A stretch of 64,000 nt of DNA from Psychrobacter immobilis. Its GTDB lineage: Bacteria; Pseudomonadota; Gammaproteobacteria; Pseudomonadales; Moraxellaceae. Below, piece by piece: positions 26,356 to 36,340 of this stretch. Every line of letters starts with the position of its first letter. The stretch's first letter is position 1. The notes under the pieces were generated by a model. That model searched no databases. It was given only the letters and a program-made list of their open reading frames with translations, and was not told where the DNA came from. The position numbers were made by a program, and so were the translations under genes. The stretch lies in NCBI RefSeq assembly GCF_904846225.1, contig NZ_CAJGZJ010000002.1, positions 1-64,000 on the forward strand. The letters are read 5' to 3'.

Positions 26356-29214
26356 ATGACTGATAAAAGTACTGATACACCGAACCAAGACTACAAAGAC
26401 ACACTAAACCTTGCCGATACGCCATTTGCAATGCGTGCAAACCTTGCCAAACGTGAGCCTGATTGGTTGGCTGCTTGGGAAGCCGATGACGTGTATGGCA
26501 AAATTCGCAAGGCGCGTGCTGGTGCGACCAAGTACATTTTGCACGACGGCCCTCCTTATGCTAATGGTCAGATTCACTTAGGCCATGCGGTTAATAAAGT
26601 ACTAAAAGACATTATTGTAAAGTCAAAAACGCTATCAGGTTTCGATGCGCCTTATGTTCCCGGTTGGGACTGTCACGGTCTGCCTATCGAACAAAAGGTC
26701 GAAGCCAAAGTCGGTAAAGTGGGTCAAAAAGTCTCTGCGACCGAATTTCGTGGTCTCTGCCGCGAATATGCGAGCACGCAAATTGAGTTGCAAAAAGCAG
26801 ACTTCAAACGTCTGGGCGTGTTTGGTGATTGGGACAACCCTTATCTGACCATGAACTTTCATCAAGAAGCCAACATCGTACGTGCGCTTGCCAAAATTCA
26901 TGACAACGGTCATGTGACCCGCGGTATGAAGCCCGTGAACTGGTGCTTGGACTGTAGCTCTGCCTTGGCAGAAGCTGAAGTCGAATATCAAGATAAAGTG
27001 TCTGATGCGATCTATGTCAGTTTTGATGTGCTTGATACCGAAAAAGTAGCGGCCTTAGCTGAGCTAGATGGCAACATTGCAGCTGTCATTTGGACGACGA
27101 CGCCTTGGACTTTACCTGCTAACCAAGCAATCGCCGTACATCCTGAGCATGACTATAGCGTGGTCGCCACCGAAAAAGGCAATTTGCTGTTGGCGACTGA
27201 TTTGGTTGAAACGGCATTAGCTGAATTTAAATTAGAAAGTAAGGGCGTCCTTGCTACCGTATCAGGACGCGAGCTTGAAGGTCTGCGCGCCCAGCATCCA
27301 TTGATTGTAGACCGTCAAGTGCCGCTTATCTTAGGCGATCACGTGACTACTGACAGCGGTACTGGTCTAGTACATACTGCACCCGGTCACGGTTTAGACG
27401 ATTATATCGTTGGTCTTAAATATGATTTGCCTGTTGAAAATCCAGTGAGTGGCACGGGTGTTTATTTAGAGAGCGCAGCGGTATTTGCGGGCGAACATAT
27501 CTATAAAGCCAATCCAAAAATCATCGCAGCCTTGCATGACAATGGTCATTTAATCAGCCACACAAAGATCGAGCACAGCTATCCGCATTGCTGGCGTCAT
27601 AAGTCGCCGATTATTTTCCGCGCAACCCCGCAGTGGTTTATCAGTATGGAAGCCAAAGGTTTACGTGAGCGCGCGCTTGCCGATATCCCTAGAGTCAATT
27701 GGACGCCAGCATGGGGACAAAACCGCATTGAAGCGATGATGAATGGTCGTCCTGACTGGTGTATTTCACGCCAGCGTACATGGGGCGTGCCGATCGCTTT
27801 CTTTACGCATAAAGAAACGGGCGAGCTACATCCAAACACGCTTGAGCTGATGGAAGTCGCTGCACAAAAAATCAATGCAGGCGGCGTTGAAGCTTGGTTT
27901 GATGCCAGCTGTGAAAACTTCTTAGGCGCGGAAGCTGCTGATTATGACAAAGCAACGGACACCTTAGACGTATGGTTTGACTCAGGTACGACCCATTTTA
28001 CTGTGCTTGAACAGCGTGATGAGCTGGTCAATCCTGCGGATATCTACTTAGAAGGCTCAGATCAACATCGTGGCTGGTTCCAGACGTCATTACTAACGTC
28101 TGAAGCCATGTACGAGCGCCCACCGTTTAAGCAAGTATTGACGCACGGTTTTGTCGTTGATGAAAACGGCCGTAAGATGAGTAAATCACTGGGCAATATC
28201 ATCACCCCACAAGAAGAGATCAATAAAACAGGCGCTGATATGCTACGTCTGTGGATTGCGTCTAGCGATTATCGTTATGAGATGAGCGCCGGTAAAGCAT
28301 CGTTTAAAGGTGCGATCGACATGTATCGCCGCATCCGTAATACGCTACGCTTCTTACTTGCCAACACCGATGACTTTGATCCAGCGATCAACAGTATTGA
28401 TATCAATGAATTGGTCAGTCTTGATAAGTTCATCATTGAGCGGGCGCAAACGGTACAAGCACAAATCATTAGTGCCTACGATGCAATGGACTTTCACCAA
28501 GTCACTCAACATGTGACGGCGTTTTGTTCGCAAGATTTGGGTAGCTTCTATCTAGATATTATCAAAGACCGTCAATACACTACGCAGACTGATGGTCAGC
28601 CGCGTAGATCAGCACAAACGGCTATTTATCACATCGCCAATGCTTTGATTCGCTGGATTACGCCGATTTTGTCATTCACCGCGCAAGAAGCATGGGAAGT
28701 ATTGCATGGTAACAATGAAAATAAAGCGGACTATGTGTTCACTGAAGAATGGTACACGTTCCCAGAATTCGAGCTAAGCGACATTAGTAATGAGGACTGG
28801 CAGCGTATCATGCTGGCTAAAGACATGGTCAACAAACACATCGAAACGGCGCGTGGTGAAAAAATCATCAATGCCAACTTATCTGCCGATGTGAACCTAT
28901 ATGCTGATGGCGCGATGCAAGATAGTTTAGCCAAGCTGGGCGAAGAGCTTCGTTTCGTTCTCATTACTAGCAAAGCAACACTGAAGCCAATGAGCGATGC
29001 CCCTGCTGACAAGGTTACTCTAGAAGGCCAAACTGACAGCGATACAGAAACACCTGTAGACTTAGTGGTCGATGTTAGTGCCGCGACTGGCACCAAATGC
29101 GTGCGCTGTTGGCACATCCGTGATGACATCGGTACAGACAGTGCGCACCCTGAATTATGCGCCCGCTGCGTCACCAATGTCAGCGGCGATGGCGAGGTGC
29201 GCCACTATGCCTAA
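26356..29214 (+). CDS. ileS: Isoleucyl-tRNA synthetase
   Basis: 952 aa. Class I synthetase that charges tRNA-Ile and edits valine. HIGH-type motif HLGH at 74-77, KMSKS at 607-611, the [14 protein letters not shown] editing entrance, and the [10 protein letters not shown] segment are visible. The C-terminal zinc site is intact with Cys915/Cys918 and Cys935/Cys938, the bacterial E. coli-type form. Length is normal (E. coli 938). The last codons overlap the lspA start by 8 bases. Confidence 0.98.
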   Translation: MTDKSTDTPNQDYKDTLNLADTPFAMRANLAKREPDWLAAWEADDVYGKIRKARAGATKYILHDGPPYANGQIHLGHAVNKVLKDIIVKSKTLSGFDAPYVPGWDCHGLPIEQKVEAKVGKVGQKVSATEFRGLCREYASTQIELQKADFKRLGVFGDWDNPYLTMNFHQEANIVRALAKIHDNGHVTRGMKPVNWCLDCSSALAEAEVEYQDKVSDAIYVSFDVLDTEKVAALAELDGNIAAVIWTTTPWTLPANQAIAVHPEHDYSVVATEKGNLLLATDLVETALAEFKLESKGVLATVSGRELEGLRAQHPLIVDRQVPLILGDHVTTDSGTGLVHTAPGHGLDDYIVGLKYDLPVENPVSGTGVYLESAAVFAGEHIYKANPKIIAALHDNGHLISHTKIEHSYPHCWRHKSPIIFRATPQWFISMEAKGLRERALADIPRVNWTPAWGQNRIEAMMNGRPDWCISRQRTWGVPIAFFTHKETGELHPNTLELMEVAAQKINAGGVEAWFDASCENFLGAEAADYDKATDTLDVWFDSGTTHFTVLEQRDELVNPADIYLEGSDQHRGWFQTSLLTSEAMYERPPFKQVLTHGFVVDENGRKMSKSLGNIITPQEEINKTGADMLRLWIASSDYRYEMSAGKASFKGAIDMYRRIRNTLRFLLANTDDFDPAINSIDINELVSLDKFIIERAQTVQAQIISAYDAMDFHQVTQHVTAFCSQDLGSFYLDIIKDRQYTTQTDGQPRRSAQTAIYHIANALIRWITPILSFTAQEAWEVLHGNNENKADYVFTEEWYTFPEFELSDISNEDWQRIMLAKDMVNKHIETARGEKIINANLSADVNLYADGAMQDSLAKLGEELRFVLITSKATLKPMSDAPADKVTLEGQTDSDTETPVDLVVDVSAATGTKCVRCWHIRDDIGTDSAHPELCARCVTNVSGDGEVRHYA

Positions 29215-29857
29215 TTCAAAAGAGCCTAACTCAATAGATACATCGGAAAATAATCAACTGTCCGTTGACGCCGATAATACGCCTAAGCCTGCTCATGCAA
29301 CCACGGGCAGCTCGACGACACCTAGAAGTCGTTTAATTAAGACGCCAAAAATGATCGCCAATGGTCGTCGTGCCTTTATGTGGTATTTGTTGTCCCTAGT
29401 CGTGATTATTATCGATCAGTGGACGAAGTGGTTGGCTGAAACTAAGCTCACCTTTCATGAGCCAGTGCCTGTCATTGAGCCTTTCCTTAATTGGACGCTC
29501 GCTTATAACTATGGCGCTGCCTTTAGCTTTTTGGCAGATGCAGGCGGTTGGCAAAAGTGGTTCTTCTCAGGTTTGGCGCTCGTGATGTCGCTGTTTTTGA
29601 TCGTGTATCTGATTAAAGCCCCTCGCAAAGCCACGTTGCTCTCTTTCGGACTGGCGTTGGTACTTGGCGGTGCGGTTGGTAATTTAATTGATCGTTTATT
29701 GCATGGTCATGTGATTGATTTTATTCATGTGCATTATGCCAATGTTTGGGATTATCCGATCTTTAATATTGCCGATATGGGCATCAGTATTGGCGTGGTG
29801 TTGATTGTCATTGATATGCTATTTTTAGAAAAAAAGCGTGAAATGCCACGGTCATAA
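29207..29857 (+). CDS. lspA: Lipoprotein signal peptidase
   Basis: 216 aa from the ATG at 29207, with GAGGTG at the right distance inside the ileS end; earlier in-frame ATGs lie deep in ileS and are rejected. Inner-membrane aspartic protease that cleaves prolipoprotein signals. The catalytic pair is Asp162 in GNLIDR and Asp190 in [14 protein letters not shown] is also a hallmark. Four transmembrane helices are expected. About 55 polar residues precede the first helix, longer than in E. coli LspA (164 aa). Followed by a strong terminator, so fkpB is not cotranscribed. Confidence 0.97.
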   Translation: MPNSKEPNSIDTSENNQLSVDADNTPKPAHATTGSSTTPRSRLIKTPKMIANGRRAFMWYLLSLVVIIIDQWTKWLAETKLTFHEPVPVIEPFLNWTLAYNYGAAFSFLADAGGWQKWFFSGLALVMSLFLIVYLIKAPRKATLLSFGLALVLGGAVGNLIDRLLHGHVIDFIHVHYANVWDYPIFNIADMGISIGVVLIVIDMLFLEKKREMPRS

Positions 29858-29894
29858 TTGCGTGTAGCTAGATAAATCCGTTCAATTTATAAAT

Positions 29895-29930
29895 AAAAAG
29901 GTGGGTTACGTATTCGTAATCCACCTTTTT
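29895..29930 (+). terminator. Rho-independent terminator of ileS-lspA
   Basis: AAAAAGGTGGGTTACG / CGTAATCCACCTTTTT, nearly perfect 16-base arms with a TATT loop. Confidence 0.92.
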
Positions 29931-29984
29931 ACTATTCTTAATCATTGAGTATGTTACCCATATTCGCATCTTAGTTTTTATTTA

Positions 29985-30131
29985 TATAGTCAAAAAACAA
30001 TAAATGAGCGCTACAGTAGTGCTGGAATGAATTTTTCGAAGCCTCTGTCTGCAACGGCACAGCAAGCGAGAAAAATTTATACCAGCAGTATCTGACTATT
30101 GATGTATCGACTTAACTTTTCACCGACTATA
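29985..30131 (+). repeat. Dispersed palindromic repeat, copy 2
   Basis: Starts TATAGTCAAAA and ends CGACTATA, so terminal inverted repeats flanked by TA are readable. Core GCCTCTGTCTGCAACGGCAC plus AGCAAGC. Inner arms GCTGGAATGAATTTTTC / GAAAAATTTATACCAGC pair with two exceptions. Lies in the convergent gap between lspA and the cold-shock gene. Confidence 0.9.
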
Positions 30132-30138
30132 GCAGCCC

Positions 30139-30798
30139 TTATAATAAATTGGCCAAAGAATCTAAACCACCACCTGCCAATAGGAATAATAATCCTGCCA
30201 TGTTAATCACGACGGTCAAATAATACGCCACTCGAAACTCCGGCTTTTGCGACTTATGACGTAGATACGTTTGTGCGACCATTGCCCCCACCCAGCCGCC
30301 AAGCGCGCTCAATAGATGCAGCGTTGATTCAGGCGTTCGCCAATCACCACTTTGTGCAGCCGCTTTGTCTTTGGCATACATTCCGTAGGTTATAATTCCT
30401 AGCGCCGCATACCAAGCAACGACTAGCCAGCTCAGTTTATTGGTTGCCGCCAGTAAGATTAAAACGCCGTAAAATCCAACGCCAAGAAACAAACGTTTTT
30501 TTTGTCCCGCTTCAAAGTCCGCTTGATGACTACGTTTGGCGTTACGCTGACGGATTTGCTGATTTTTTTGTGCCATTTTTTGTTGCACAAAGCTTAGCTC
30601 TTGCACATCTTTTGCCTGCATCCGCCCTTGATTGTCTCGCGCAATTGTAAAAACGACTTTCTCCCCAATATCAGGGCGACGGCGTGCTTTAAATTCATTG
30701 ATATGAAAAAATAACGAATCACCATTTTCTGTTTCGATAAAACCAAAGCCTTTATCGTCTTGCCACTTTTTAATGTGGCCTTGTTGCTTGTTTGCCAT
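30139..30798 (-). CDS. Cold-shock domain - DUF1294 membrane protein
   Basis: 219 aa from the ATG at 30798 (AGGA upstream; a GTG one codon earlier is possible). Residues 5-65 are a cold-shock domain with the RNA-binding motifs KGFGFI and LFFHI. A basic linker follows (about 70-95), then hydrophobic segments and a DUF1294 domain with the mark YAKDKAAAQSGDWRTPE and SALGGWVGA. The architecture suggests an RNA-binding protein held at the inner membrane; the function is not known. It sits on the opposite strand between lspA and fkpB and is bracketed by copies 2 and 3 of the repeat family. Confidence 0.9.
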   Translation of the reverse strand: MANKQQGHIKKWQDDKGFGFIETENGDSLFFHINEFKARRRPDIGEKVVFTIARDNQGRMQAKDVQELSFVQQKMAQKNQQIRQRNAKRSHQADFEAGQKKRLFLGVGFYGVLILLAATNKLSWLVVAWYAALGIITYGMYAKDKAAAQSGDWRTPESTLHLLSALGGWVGAMVAQTYLRHKSQKPEFRVAYYLTVVINMAGLLFLLAGGGLDSLANLL

Positions 30799-30831
30799 CA
30801 CAATCCTACTCTTTTTTAGACTCGCAAAATA

Positions 30832-30967
30832 TATAGTTAAAATATTTCCAAAGCACTACAGCGATACTGATATCAATTTTTGTAGCCTCTGTCTGCGCAG
30901 GCACAGCAAGCAAGGAAATTGATATGAGCAGTGTGTGGTGTATCGATATTACTTTTCACCAAATATA
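30832..30967 (+). repeat. Dispersed palindromic repeat, copy 3
   Basis: Core GCCTCTGTCTGCGCAGGCAC plus AGCAAGC. Inner arms ATATCAATTT / AAATTGATAT. Ends are decayed (TATAGTTAA / AAATATA). Located in the divergent promoter region between the cold-shock gene and fkpB, same orientation as copy 2. Confidence 0.88.
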
Positions 30968-31078
30968 GTACACTATTTGCGTTACACTATTTACGCTTAC
31001 AACCTTTTCCATATGGCTTATCATTTCATACATTGTTTTTTGACTTAACCTTATCTACGCAATAAATGGCTTTTGACT

Positions 31079-31576
31079 ATGACCGAATCTCAATTTATCA
31101 ATCCCAATGAAGACACACGCATCACTTTTGGCAGTCTTGTTAAGCTGCATTTTGAAGTCTCACTAGAAAACGGTACGATGATTGATTCAACCTTCAGCCG
31201 TGACGCTCCGGTGACATTGACCATCGGCGACGAGAGTTTGTTGCCGGGCTTTGAGCAAGTGCTAATGAACTTACGAGCGGGCGATACACGCTCTGCGCAT
31301 CTTGAGCCAGAACAGGCATTTGGTGATTGGAATCCTGACAATATTCAACATTTCAGCCGTCCCCAATTTGCGCTTATCGCTGATAACCCCGAAATAGGCA
31401 TGATGGTTGAATTTGAGGATAAAGGCAAGAACACCTTGCCCGGTACCATTAGTGCGATCGATGATGACGAAATCGAAGTGGATTTTAATCACCCCCTTGC
31501 TGGGCAATCAGTACTGTTTAAAGTAAAGGTATTCAAAGTTACGCCACCTGGCGTGACTGGTATCCAGTTAATATAA
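31079..31576 (+). CDS. fkpB: FKBP-type peptidyl-prolyl isomerase, SlyD/FkpB type
   Basis: 165 aa from the ATG at 31079 (TTG at 31073 is in frame). Cytoplasmic prolyl isomerase and chaperone. FKBP half: LVKLHFEVSLENGTMIDST, then LLPGFEQVL. An inserted IF-domain (about 70-125) and the returning VDFNHPLAGQSVLFKVKV strand place it in the SlyD/FkpB group; no metal-binding His-rich tail is present, which favours FkpB. In many proteobacteria fkpB follows lspA, as it would here if the cold-shock gene and its flanking repeats were absent. ispH, the usual next gene, is missing. Confidence 0.92.
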   Translation: MTESQFINPNEDTRITFGSLVKLHFEVSLENGTMIDSTFSRDAPVTLTIGDESLLPGFEQVLMNLRAGDTRSAHLEPEQAFGDWNPDNIQHFSRPQFALIADNPEIGMMVEFEDKGKNTLPGTISAIDDDEIEVDFNHPLAGQSVLFKVKVFKVTPPGVTGIQLI

Positions 31577-31627
31577 TCAGTTAAATGCACGATCAACTAT
31601 AAAAACGAACTCAAAAAGGATACTTAC

Positions 31628-32668
31628 ATGCAATACGAAACGCTGCCACAACTCGATGAAAAAGTCTCTAAAATCTGTCTCGGTACTATGACATGGGGAC
31701 AGCAAAATACTGAATCTCAAGCACACGAGCAAATGGATTTGGCGCTGAGCGAAGGCGTTAATTTTTGGGATACGGCTGAGATGTACCCTTCACCGCCTGA
31801 CAAAGACAAGCAAGGCGATACAGAACGCTTTATGGGCACTTGGTTCAATAAGACCAAGCAGCGCGACAAGGTGATCCTTGCCAGCAAAATATCGCCGATG
31901 GATTTTTTACGGGATGGTCAGACGCGTTTTACAGCTGAACACATCAGCAGTGCTATCGATAGCAATCTTGAGCGTTTGCAGACCGATTATATTGATATTT
32001 ATCAGCTACATTGGCCTGAACGCCAAGCGAACTTTTTTGGTCAGCGCGGTTATACCGAAGAGATGGCAGCACAATCACTGGATGATTTAACGCCATTTTT
32101 GGAGACCATTCAAGCGTTAAATGATGAAATCAAAAAAGGTCGTATTCGTGCTTATGGCCTGTCGAATGACACGGCTTGGGGCCTGATGCGCTATCTTTGG
32201 GAAGCGGATAAAAATGGCTTGATTGCCCCCATTACCGTACAAAACCCCTATAGCTTGCTCAACCGCTTATACGAAGTCAATATGGCAGAGATTGCGCATC
32301 GTGAAAATGTTGGTCTGCTTGCTTATTCGCCGCTTGGCTTTGGCGTACTGTCTGGTAAATATCTCGATGGTAAACGTCCCGAAGGCGCTCGTCTCACTAT
32401 GTATGATCGGTTTGCGCGTTATGTCAATGAACAAGCAAAATCAGCCACGGTTCAGTACGCTAAAATCGCATCTGATGCAGGCTTGGACATGGCACAAATG
32501 TCATTGGCCTTTGTCAATTCACGCTCATTTGTGACCAGCAATATCATTGGAGCGACCACGACTGAGCAATTACAATCCAATATCGACAGTGTTAACCTGA
32601 CGTTAAGCTCAGACGTATTAGAAGCCATTGAAGCGGTGCATGCACAGCAGCCCAATCCATCGCCTTAG
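31628..32668 (+). CDS. tas: Aldo/keto reductase, Tas type
   Basis: 346 aa, ATG at 31628 with AAGGA upstream. NADPH-dependent TIM-barrel oxidoreductase. The catalytic tetrad is visible: Asp and Tyr in NFWDTAEMYP, Lys in ILASKISP, His in QLHWPER. Length and ends (GATTTEQLQSNIDSVNL) match Tas of E. coli, which can complement tyrosine auxotrophy, though its natural substrate is unclear. It follows fkpB after 51 bases and may be cotranscribed with it. Confidence 0.9.
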   Translation: MQYETLPQLDEKVSKICLGTMTWGQQNTESQAHEQMDLALSEGVNFWDTAEMYPSPPDKDKQGDTERFMGTWFNKTKQRDKVILASKISPMDFLRDGQTRFTAEHISSAIDSNLERLQTDYIDIYQLHWPERQANFFGQRGYTEEMAAQSLDDLTPFLETIQALNDEIKKGRIRAYGLSNDTAWGLMRYLWEADKNGLIAPITVQNPYSLLNRLYEVNMAEIAHRENVGLLAYSPLGFGVLSGKYLDGKRPEGARLTMYDRFARYVNEQAKSATVQYAKIASDAGLDMAQMSLAFVNSRSFVTSNIIGATTTEQLQSNIDSVNLTLSSDVLEAIEAVHAQQPNPSP

Positions 32669-32737
32669 TTTGGTATGAATTAGTCGTTTATGAATTAATG
32701 GCTCATGAATTGCTACCGAAGTATTTATCATGAAAAG

Positions 32738-32785
32738 AAAAAGGCGCAAATCGCTAGTATTATCACTGCGATTTGCGCCTTTTTT
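32738..32785. terminator. Bidirectional terminator between tas and the acyltransferase gene
   Basis: AAAAAGGCGCAAATCGC / GCGATTTGCGCCTTTTTT arms, 13-base loop. Confidence 0.92.
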
Positions 32786-32830
32786 ATTGGTGCTTGTTTC
32801 TGACTTAAATAAAGAAAACTCTATTTAATT

Positions 32831-33631
32831 TCACGCTTTAGGGATTTTTGTTAAAACTCTAGAATGCAGCTCGGCTAGACCTTCTTGCATGCGTGCTTGT
32901 AATAAATTGGTCAGCTCACTTTTATTCATGCCTTTGGGATCTATCGGCTCAAGCGGTAATACATAAGCGGTGACGTCTTTACTATCCAGCACCTTTTTTA
33001 TGCTGTCTTTCATCGTAAGCTTACCGTAATAGGGTAATGCTTCGCTCAAAGTGCCATCTTTATTGACATAAGCAATAACAAGCGGTCGAACAGGGACATC
33101 CGCATCTATGGCTGCTTGTAGCAGTGTGCCATGTATACGCTTAATTTTTTTGCCATCCGTCGTGGTCGCTTCTGGAAAAAAGATCACCGAGAATCCCTCG
33201 GTTAAAAAACTGGCTATTTGTGCTGCGACCGAGCCTGTATCACCGGAGCCACGCTCAATAAATACCGTACCGGCAGCCTGAGCCAATTTACCAAATATCG
33301 GCCATTCACCGATTTCAGCTTTGGATAAAAAGAAAGCAGGGCTTAGCGTACCTACCACAGGAATATCCATCCATGACACATGATTGGATACCCATAAACC
33401 ATGATGTTGCTCTACCCGCTCGATTGCAACGACCTTTACACCAAACGATCCTGCCATCTTTCGGCAAAAGGTTTGAATATATCGTGGCAGCGTTTCGCGT
33501 GGTGGCTGTCTAAATGCTCCGATACGTTGGGCGGCGCGTAGTCCTCCGGCGATAGTCGTCGTCATGCCAGCGATTTGTTTGCCGCGGCCAAATTGCCGTT
33601 TGAGTGAAAAGCCTGACTTAGATTGGCTCAT
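32831..33631 (-). CDS. Lysophospholipid acyltransferase, PlsC family
   Basis: 266 aa, ATG at 33631 with GAGGGA upstream. Adds an acyl chain to lysophosphatidic acid or a similar lysolipid at the inner membrane. The HX4D motif is NHVSWMD (about residues 83-89). The second block reads FPEATTTDG, with Ala in place of the usual Gly of FPEGT; this occurs in some branches and should not abolish activity. The N-terminus (residues 1-25) is basic and hydrophilic, then weakly hydrophobic. Which acyl acceptor it uses cannot be seen. Confidence 0.88.
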   Translation of the reverse strand: MSQSKSGFSLKRQFGRGKQIAGMTTTIAGGLRAAQRIGAFRQPPRETLPRYIQTFCRKMAGSFGVKVVAIERVEQHHGLWVSNHVSWMDIPVVGTLSPAFFLSKAEIGEWPIFGKLAQAAGTVFIERGSGDTGSVAAQIASFLTEGFSVIFFPEATTTDGKKIKRIHGTLLQAAIDADVPVRPLVIAYVNKDGTLSEALPYYGKLTMKDSIKKVLDSKDVTAYVLPLEPIDPKGMNKSELTNLLQARMQEGLAELHSRVLTKIPKA

Positions 33632-34009
33632 CTGTGTCCCTCGTGGTTAAAAACTTATGATTATATATTTTGAACAAGCGCCATGAGTATAGCAAAATTC
33701 AGTGCGTCAGTGACGATTTGTGCACTGAATTATAGACAGCTTTTGTTAGAGTAATGAAAGCATTATTTCTCAATTACTTTTACCTTTTTATTATCAAAAT
33801 ATAGACGATGATAATGAGGCATTTGACAATAGAACATTTAATAACCAATGCTGTAACATAAAATCATCACTAATTATGCTGATACGCTTTAATATCAAGC
33901 AATCAGGCCTTATATAGATGGTCATATGAACGTTATATCAAAGCTTACTGAGCTGACTTACTGAATTGATAATAGCGATATATTTACTTTATTGAATAGG
34001 TGATACTCT
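33632..34009. other. Divergent intergenic region, PlsC gene to hflX, 378 bases
   Basis: AT-rich, carries both promoters. hfq, often just upstream of hflX, is not here. No RNA or repeat seen. Confidence 0.4.
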
Positions 34010-35476
34010 TTGGATTATTTTGAAAGACACGAAGGTGGCGAACGCGCCATTATAGTACATTTAGACATCCGCCAGATTCAAGATCCTGACGATTTAGGCG
34101 AATTTGAGCTGCTGGCTGATTCAGCAGGCGCAGATCGTTTGGCGCTCGTTACAGGTTCACGTCAAAGACCAGATGCCAGATATTTTGTCGGTAGTGGTAA
34201 AGCCGAAGAAATAGCAGAATTGGTACGCGAACATGATGCTGACATCGTCCTTTTTAACCATAGCTTGTCGCCCTCACAAGAGCGTAATATCGAAGCGTTG
34301 GTCAAATGCCGTGTGCTTGATCGCACTGGCTTGATTTTAGATATTTTTGCCCAGCGAGCTCGTACCTATGAAGGTAAGCTTCAGGTGGAGCTGGCACAGC
34401 TGAATCATCTCTCGACCCGTTTGGTACGTGGTTGGACGCATTTGGAGCGTCAAAAAGGTGGTATTGGCTTGCGTGGACCTGGTGAAACCCAGCTAGAAAC
34501 AGATCGTCGCTTATTGCAAACACGAGTAAATCAGCTTAAAAGCAAGCTGGAAAAAGTACGTCAAACCCGTGCCCAAGGTCGCGCGCGCAGACAAAAATCT
34601 GACGTACCAACCATCTCGCTCGTCGGTTATACCAATGCGGGTAAGTCCACTCTGTTCAATCGTTTGGTTGATGAAAACATTTATGCTGCCGACAAGCTCT
34701 TTGCGACGCTCGATCCTACTTTACGCCGTTTAGACTGGCAAGGTGTGGGCCGAGTCGTATTAGTCGATACCGTGGGTTTTGTTCGTCATCTACCGCATGA
34801 ATTGGTCGAATCTTTTCACGCGACATTAGAGGAGACTCTAGAGGCAGATTTGCTTCTACACGTCATCGACTCGTCAAGTGAAGACATGCACGAGCAAATC
34901 GAAGCGGTTAAAGCCGTACTGGCTGAAATCGATAATGATGTGCCTGTGCTCAATGTCTATAATAAGATTGATTTGACCGACGAGCCTGCACATATTGGTT
35001 ATGCTAGCGAAGGTCAGCCTAATCGTGTTTATGTATCTTCTCGAGAAAATTTAGGCATGGAAGCGCTGTCACTTGCGGTACAGCAGCTGCTGACTGGTAA
35101 ATTGACCACATTTGATGTCACTTTGCCTTATAATGCGGGTCAATTTAAAAGCACATTATATGAATTGGGTGTCATCTTAGAAGAAAGTTATGATGATAAT
35201 GGTCATGAGTGTTTGACCATTCGTTTGCCAAGTGAGCGGCTAAGACAGCTGCTTGGTCAAGCCAACTTAAACCCTTTAGATGTATTGCCATTGGCCCAAG
35301 CGACATTGCTGATGCCAGTACTTGAAGAGTTTGAAAAATCGGATGAGGATGAAGATCTGACACTGACCGAAGCGGAAGAGAAAGCTTTTGATGAGTTTGA
35401 TGCGCTAAACTCGGTAGCAGAAAATTCAGAGAAATCAGCCCTAAAAGAAGATCAAGTGCCTAATCCACAGATTTAA
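34010..35476 (+). CDS. hflX: Ribosome-rescue GTPase HflX
   Basis: 488 aa from a TTG start at 34010; AGGTGA lies six bases upstream and the product (MDYFERHEGGERAIIVHL) aligns with the known HflX start, so TTG is convincing. HflX splits stalled or heat-damaged 70S ribosomes. The N-terminal domain (about 1-190) ends in the GPGETQLETDRR signature. The G domain has GYTNAGKST, DTVGFVRHLP and NKID. A C-terminal acidic tail (about 440-488) makes it some 60 residues longer than E. coli HflX. Monocistronic with a terminator. Confidence 0.96.
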   Translation: MDYFERHEGGERAIIVHLDIRQIQDPDDLGEFELLADSAGADRLALVTGSRQRPDARYFVGSGKAEEIAELVREHDADIVLFNHSLSPSQERNIEALVKCRVLDRTGLILDIFAQRARTYEGKLQVELAQLNHLSTRLVRGWTHLERQKGGIGLRGPGETQLETDRRLLQTRVNQLKSKLEKVRQTRAQGRARRQKSDVPTISLVGYTNAGKSTLFNRLVDENIYAADKLFATLDPTLRRLDWQGVGRVVLVDTVGFVRHLPHELVESFHATLEETLEADLLLHVIDSSSEDMHEQIEAVKAVLAEIDNDVPVLNVYNKIDLTDEPAHIGYASEGQPNRVYVSSRENLGMEALSLAVQQLLTGKLTTFDVTLPYNAGQFKSTLYELGVILEESYDDNGHECLTIRLPSERLRQLLGQANLNPLDVLPLAQATLLMPVLEEFEKSDEDEDLTLTEAEEKAFDEFDALNSVAENSEKSALKEDQVPNPQI

Positions 35477-35540
35477 GCAACCCGCTTCTTAGAACTGCTT
35501 ACTTCTTAAAACAACCTCATGGTTATTAGTTGTGAGCGAT

Positions 35541-35576
35541 AAAAGGATGGTATCAATCGATATCATCCTTTTTTAT
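35541..35576 (+). terminator. Rho-independent terminator of hflX
   Basis: AAAAGGATG / CATCCTTTTTT with inner TATC/GATA pairing. Confidence 0.85.
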
Positions 35577-35622
35577 GTGATATATCTTATTATTTTTTAT
35601 AATCAAAACAATTCAACAGCTC

Positions 35623-35766
35623 TATAGTCAAAATACCCTAAAAACGCGACGGTGCTACTGATATCAATTTTTTAAGCCTCTGTCAGCAACGACACAGCAA
35701 GCGAGAAAAATTAATTCCAGTAATATCTAGTACCTGCTCATCAAGGTATCGATGTATTTTTTTAAA
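35623..35766 (+). repeat. Dispersed palindromic repeat, copy 4
   Basis: Left end TATAGTCAAAATACC is intact; the right end is decayed. Core GCCTCTGTCAGCAACGACAC plus AGCAAGC. The arms are the least complementary of the family here (only AATTTTT / AAAAATT and a few outer pairs). Confidence 0.82.
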
Positions 35767-35889
35767 TCACGAAAGACCTGATTCTTCTATAAACTTTATT
35801 AGTTTGCCTACTCCCTATATAATCGCCTGTGATACATTCGACGAATCTTGCTATTATCTTATTTATCTCTGACTTGGCCAGAATTTCTT

Positions 35890-36324
35890 ATGAAATCTAC
35901 TCACTCCGCCCATCTGCCCTTGTGGCTAGCATTAATCTTGACTTTAGCGATGGTCATATTTGTCCGTGAGTCTGCCGTTGTAATCTGTCAGTGGGCAGGT
36001 ATAGAAAAAGCTGCGAACATCGTTGGACTGGTCGCTATGTTCTTTATCCTGATGACTTGGCGACTGCTCAAAGGGTTACCTAATTGGCTGACGCAAGCCA
36101 GTAATACCTTATTGGTTGATAGCGGCTTTGCTTTCTTACCCGTTTCTGCTGGTGCAGGCTTATTGCTATTTGCCTTAGGTGATGAGCTATGGGGCGTGAT
36201 GCTAACGATGATTATCAGTACGTTTATCCCGCTTTGGGGGCTGGCCATACTTGCCCAGCACTGGCTAAATAATAAAGCAAGTATTGATAACACGACCGTT
36301 GATGAGCAGAAGGGACAGCGATGA
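35890..36324 (+). CDS. lrgA: CidA/LrgA family membrane protein
   Basis: 144 aa from the ATG at 35890; the TTG at 35848 adds an unlikely leader. Four transmembrane helices (about 8-28, 38-57, 75-95, 100-125). Holin-like proteins of this family work with LrgB to control murein hydrolase export or to move small carboxylates. The LrgB-type gene starts 16 bases downstream, confirming the pair. Sequence match to the family is moderate; context strengthens the call. Confidence 0.82.
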   Translation: MKSTHSAHLPLWLALILTLAMVIFVRESAVVICQWAGIEKAANIVGLVAMFFILMTWRLLKGLPNWLTQASNTLLVDSGFAFLPVSAGAGLLLFALGDELWGVMLTMIISTFIPLWGLAILAQHWLNNKASIDNTTVDEQKGQR

Positions 36325-36340
36325 GCTGCGGAGAGATGTC

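Larger units (their letters stand above)
35477..35889 (+). other. Intergenic hflX-lrgA, 413 bases
   Basis: Terminator of hflX, then repeat copy 4, then AT-rich sequence leading to lrgA. Nothing else seen. Confidence 0.5.

Noticed and set aside
29985-30967. Composite transposon around the cold-shock gene
   Set aside because: No transposase gene or clear target duplication of the whole unit; only the bracketing by repeats is reported.
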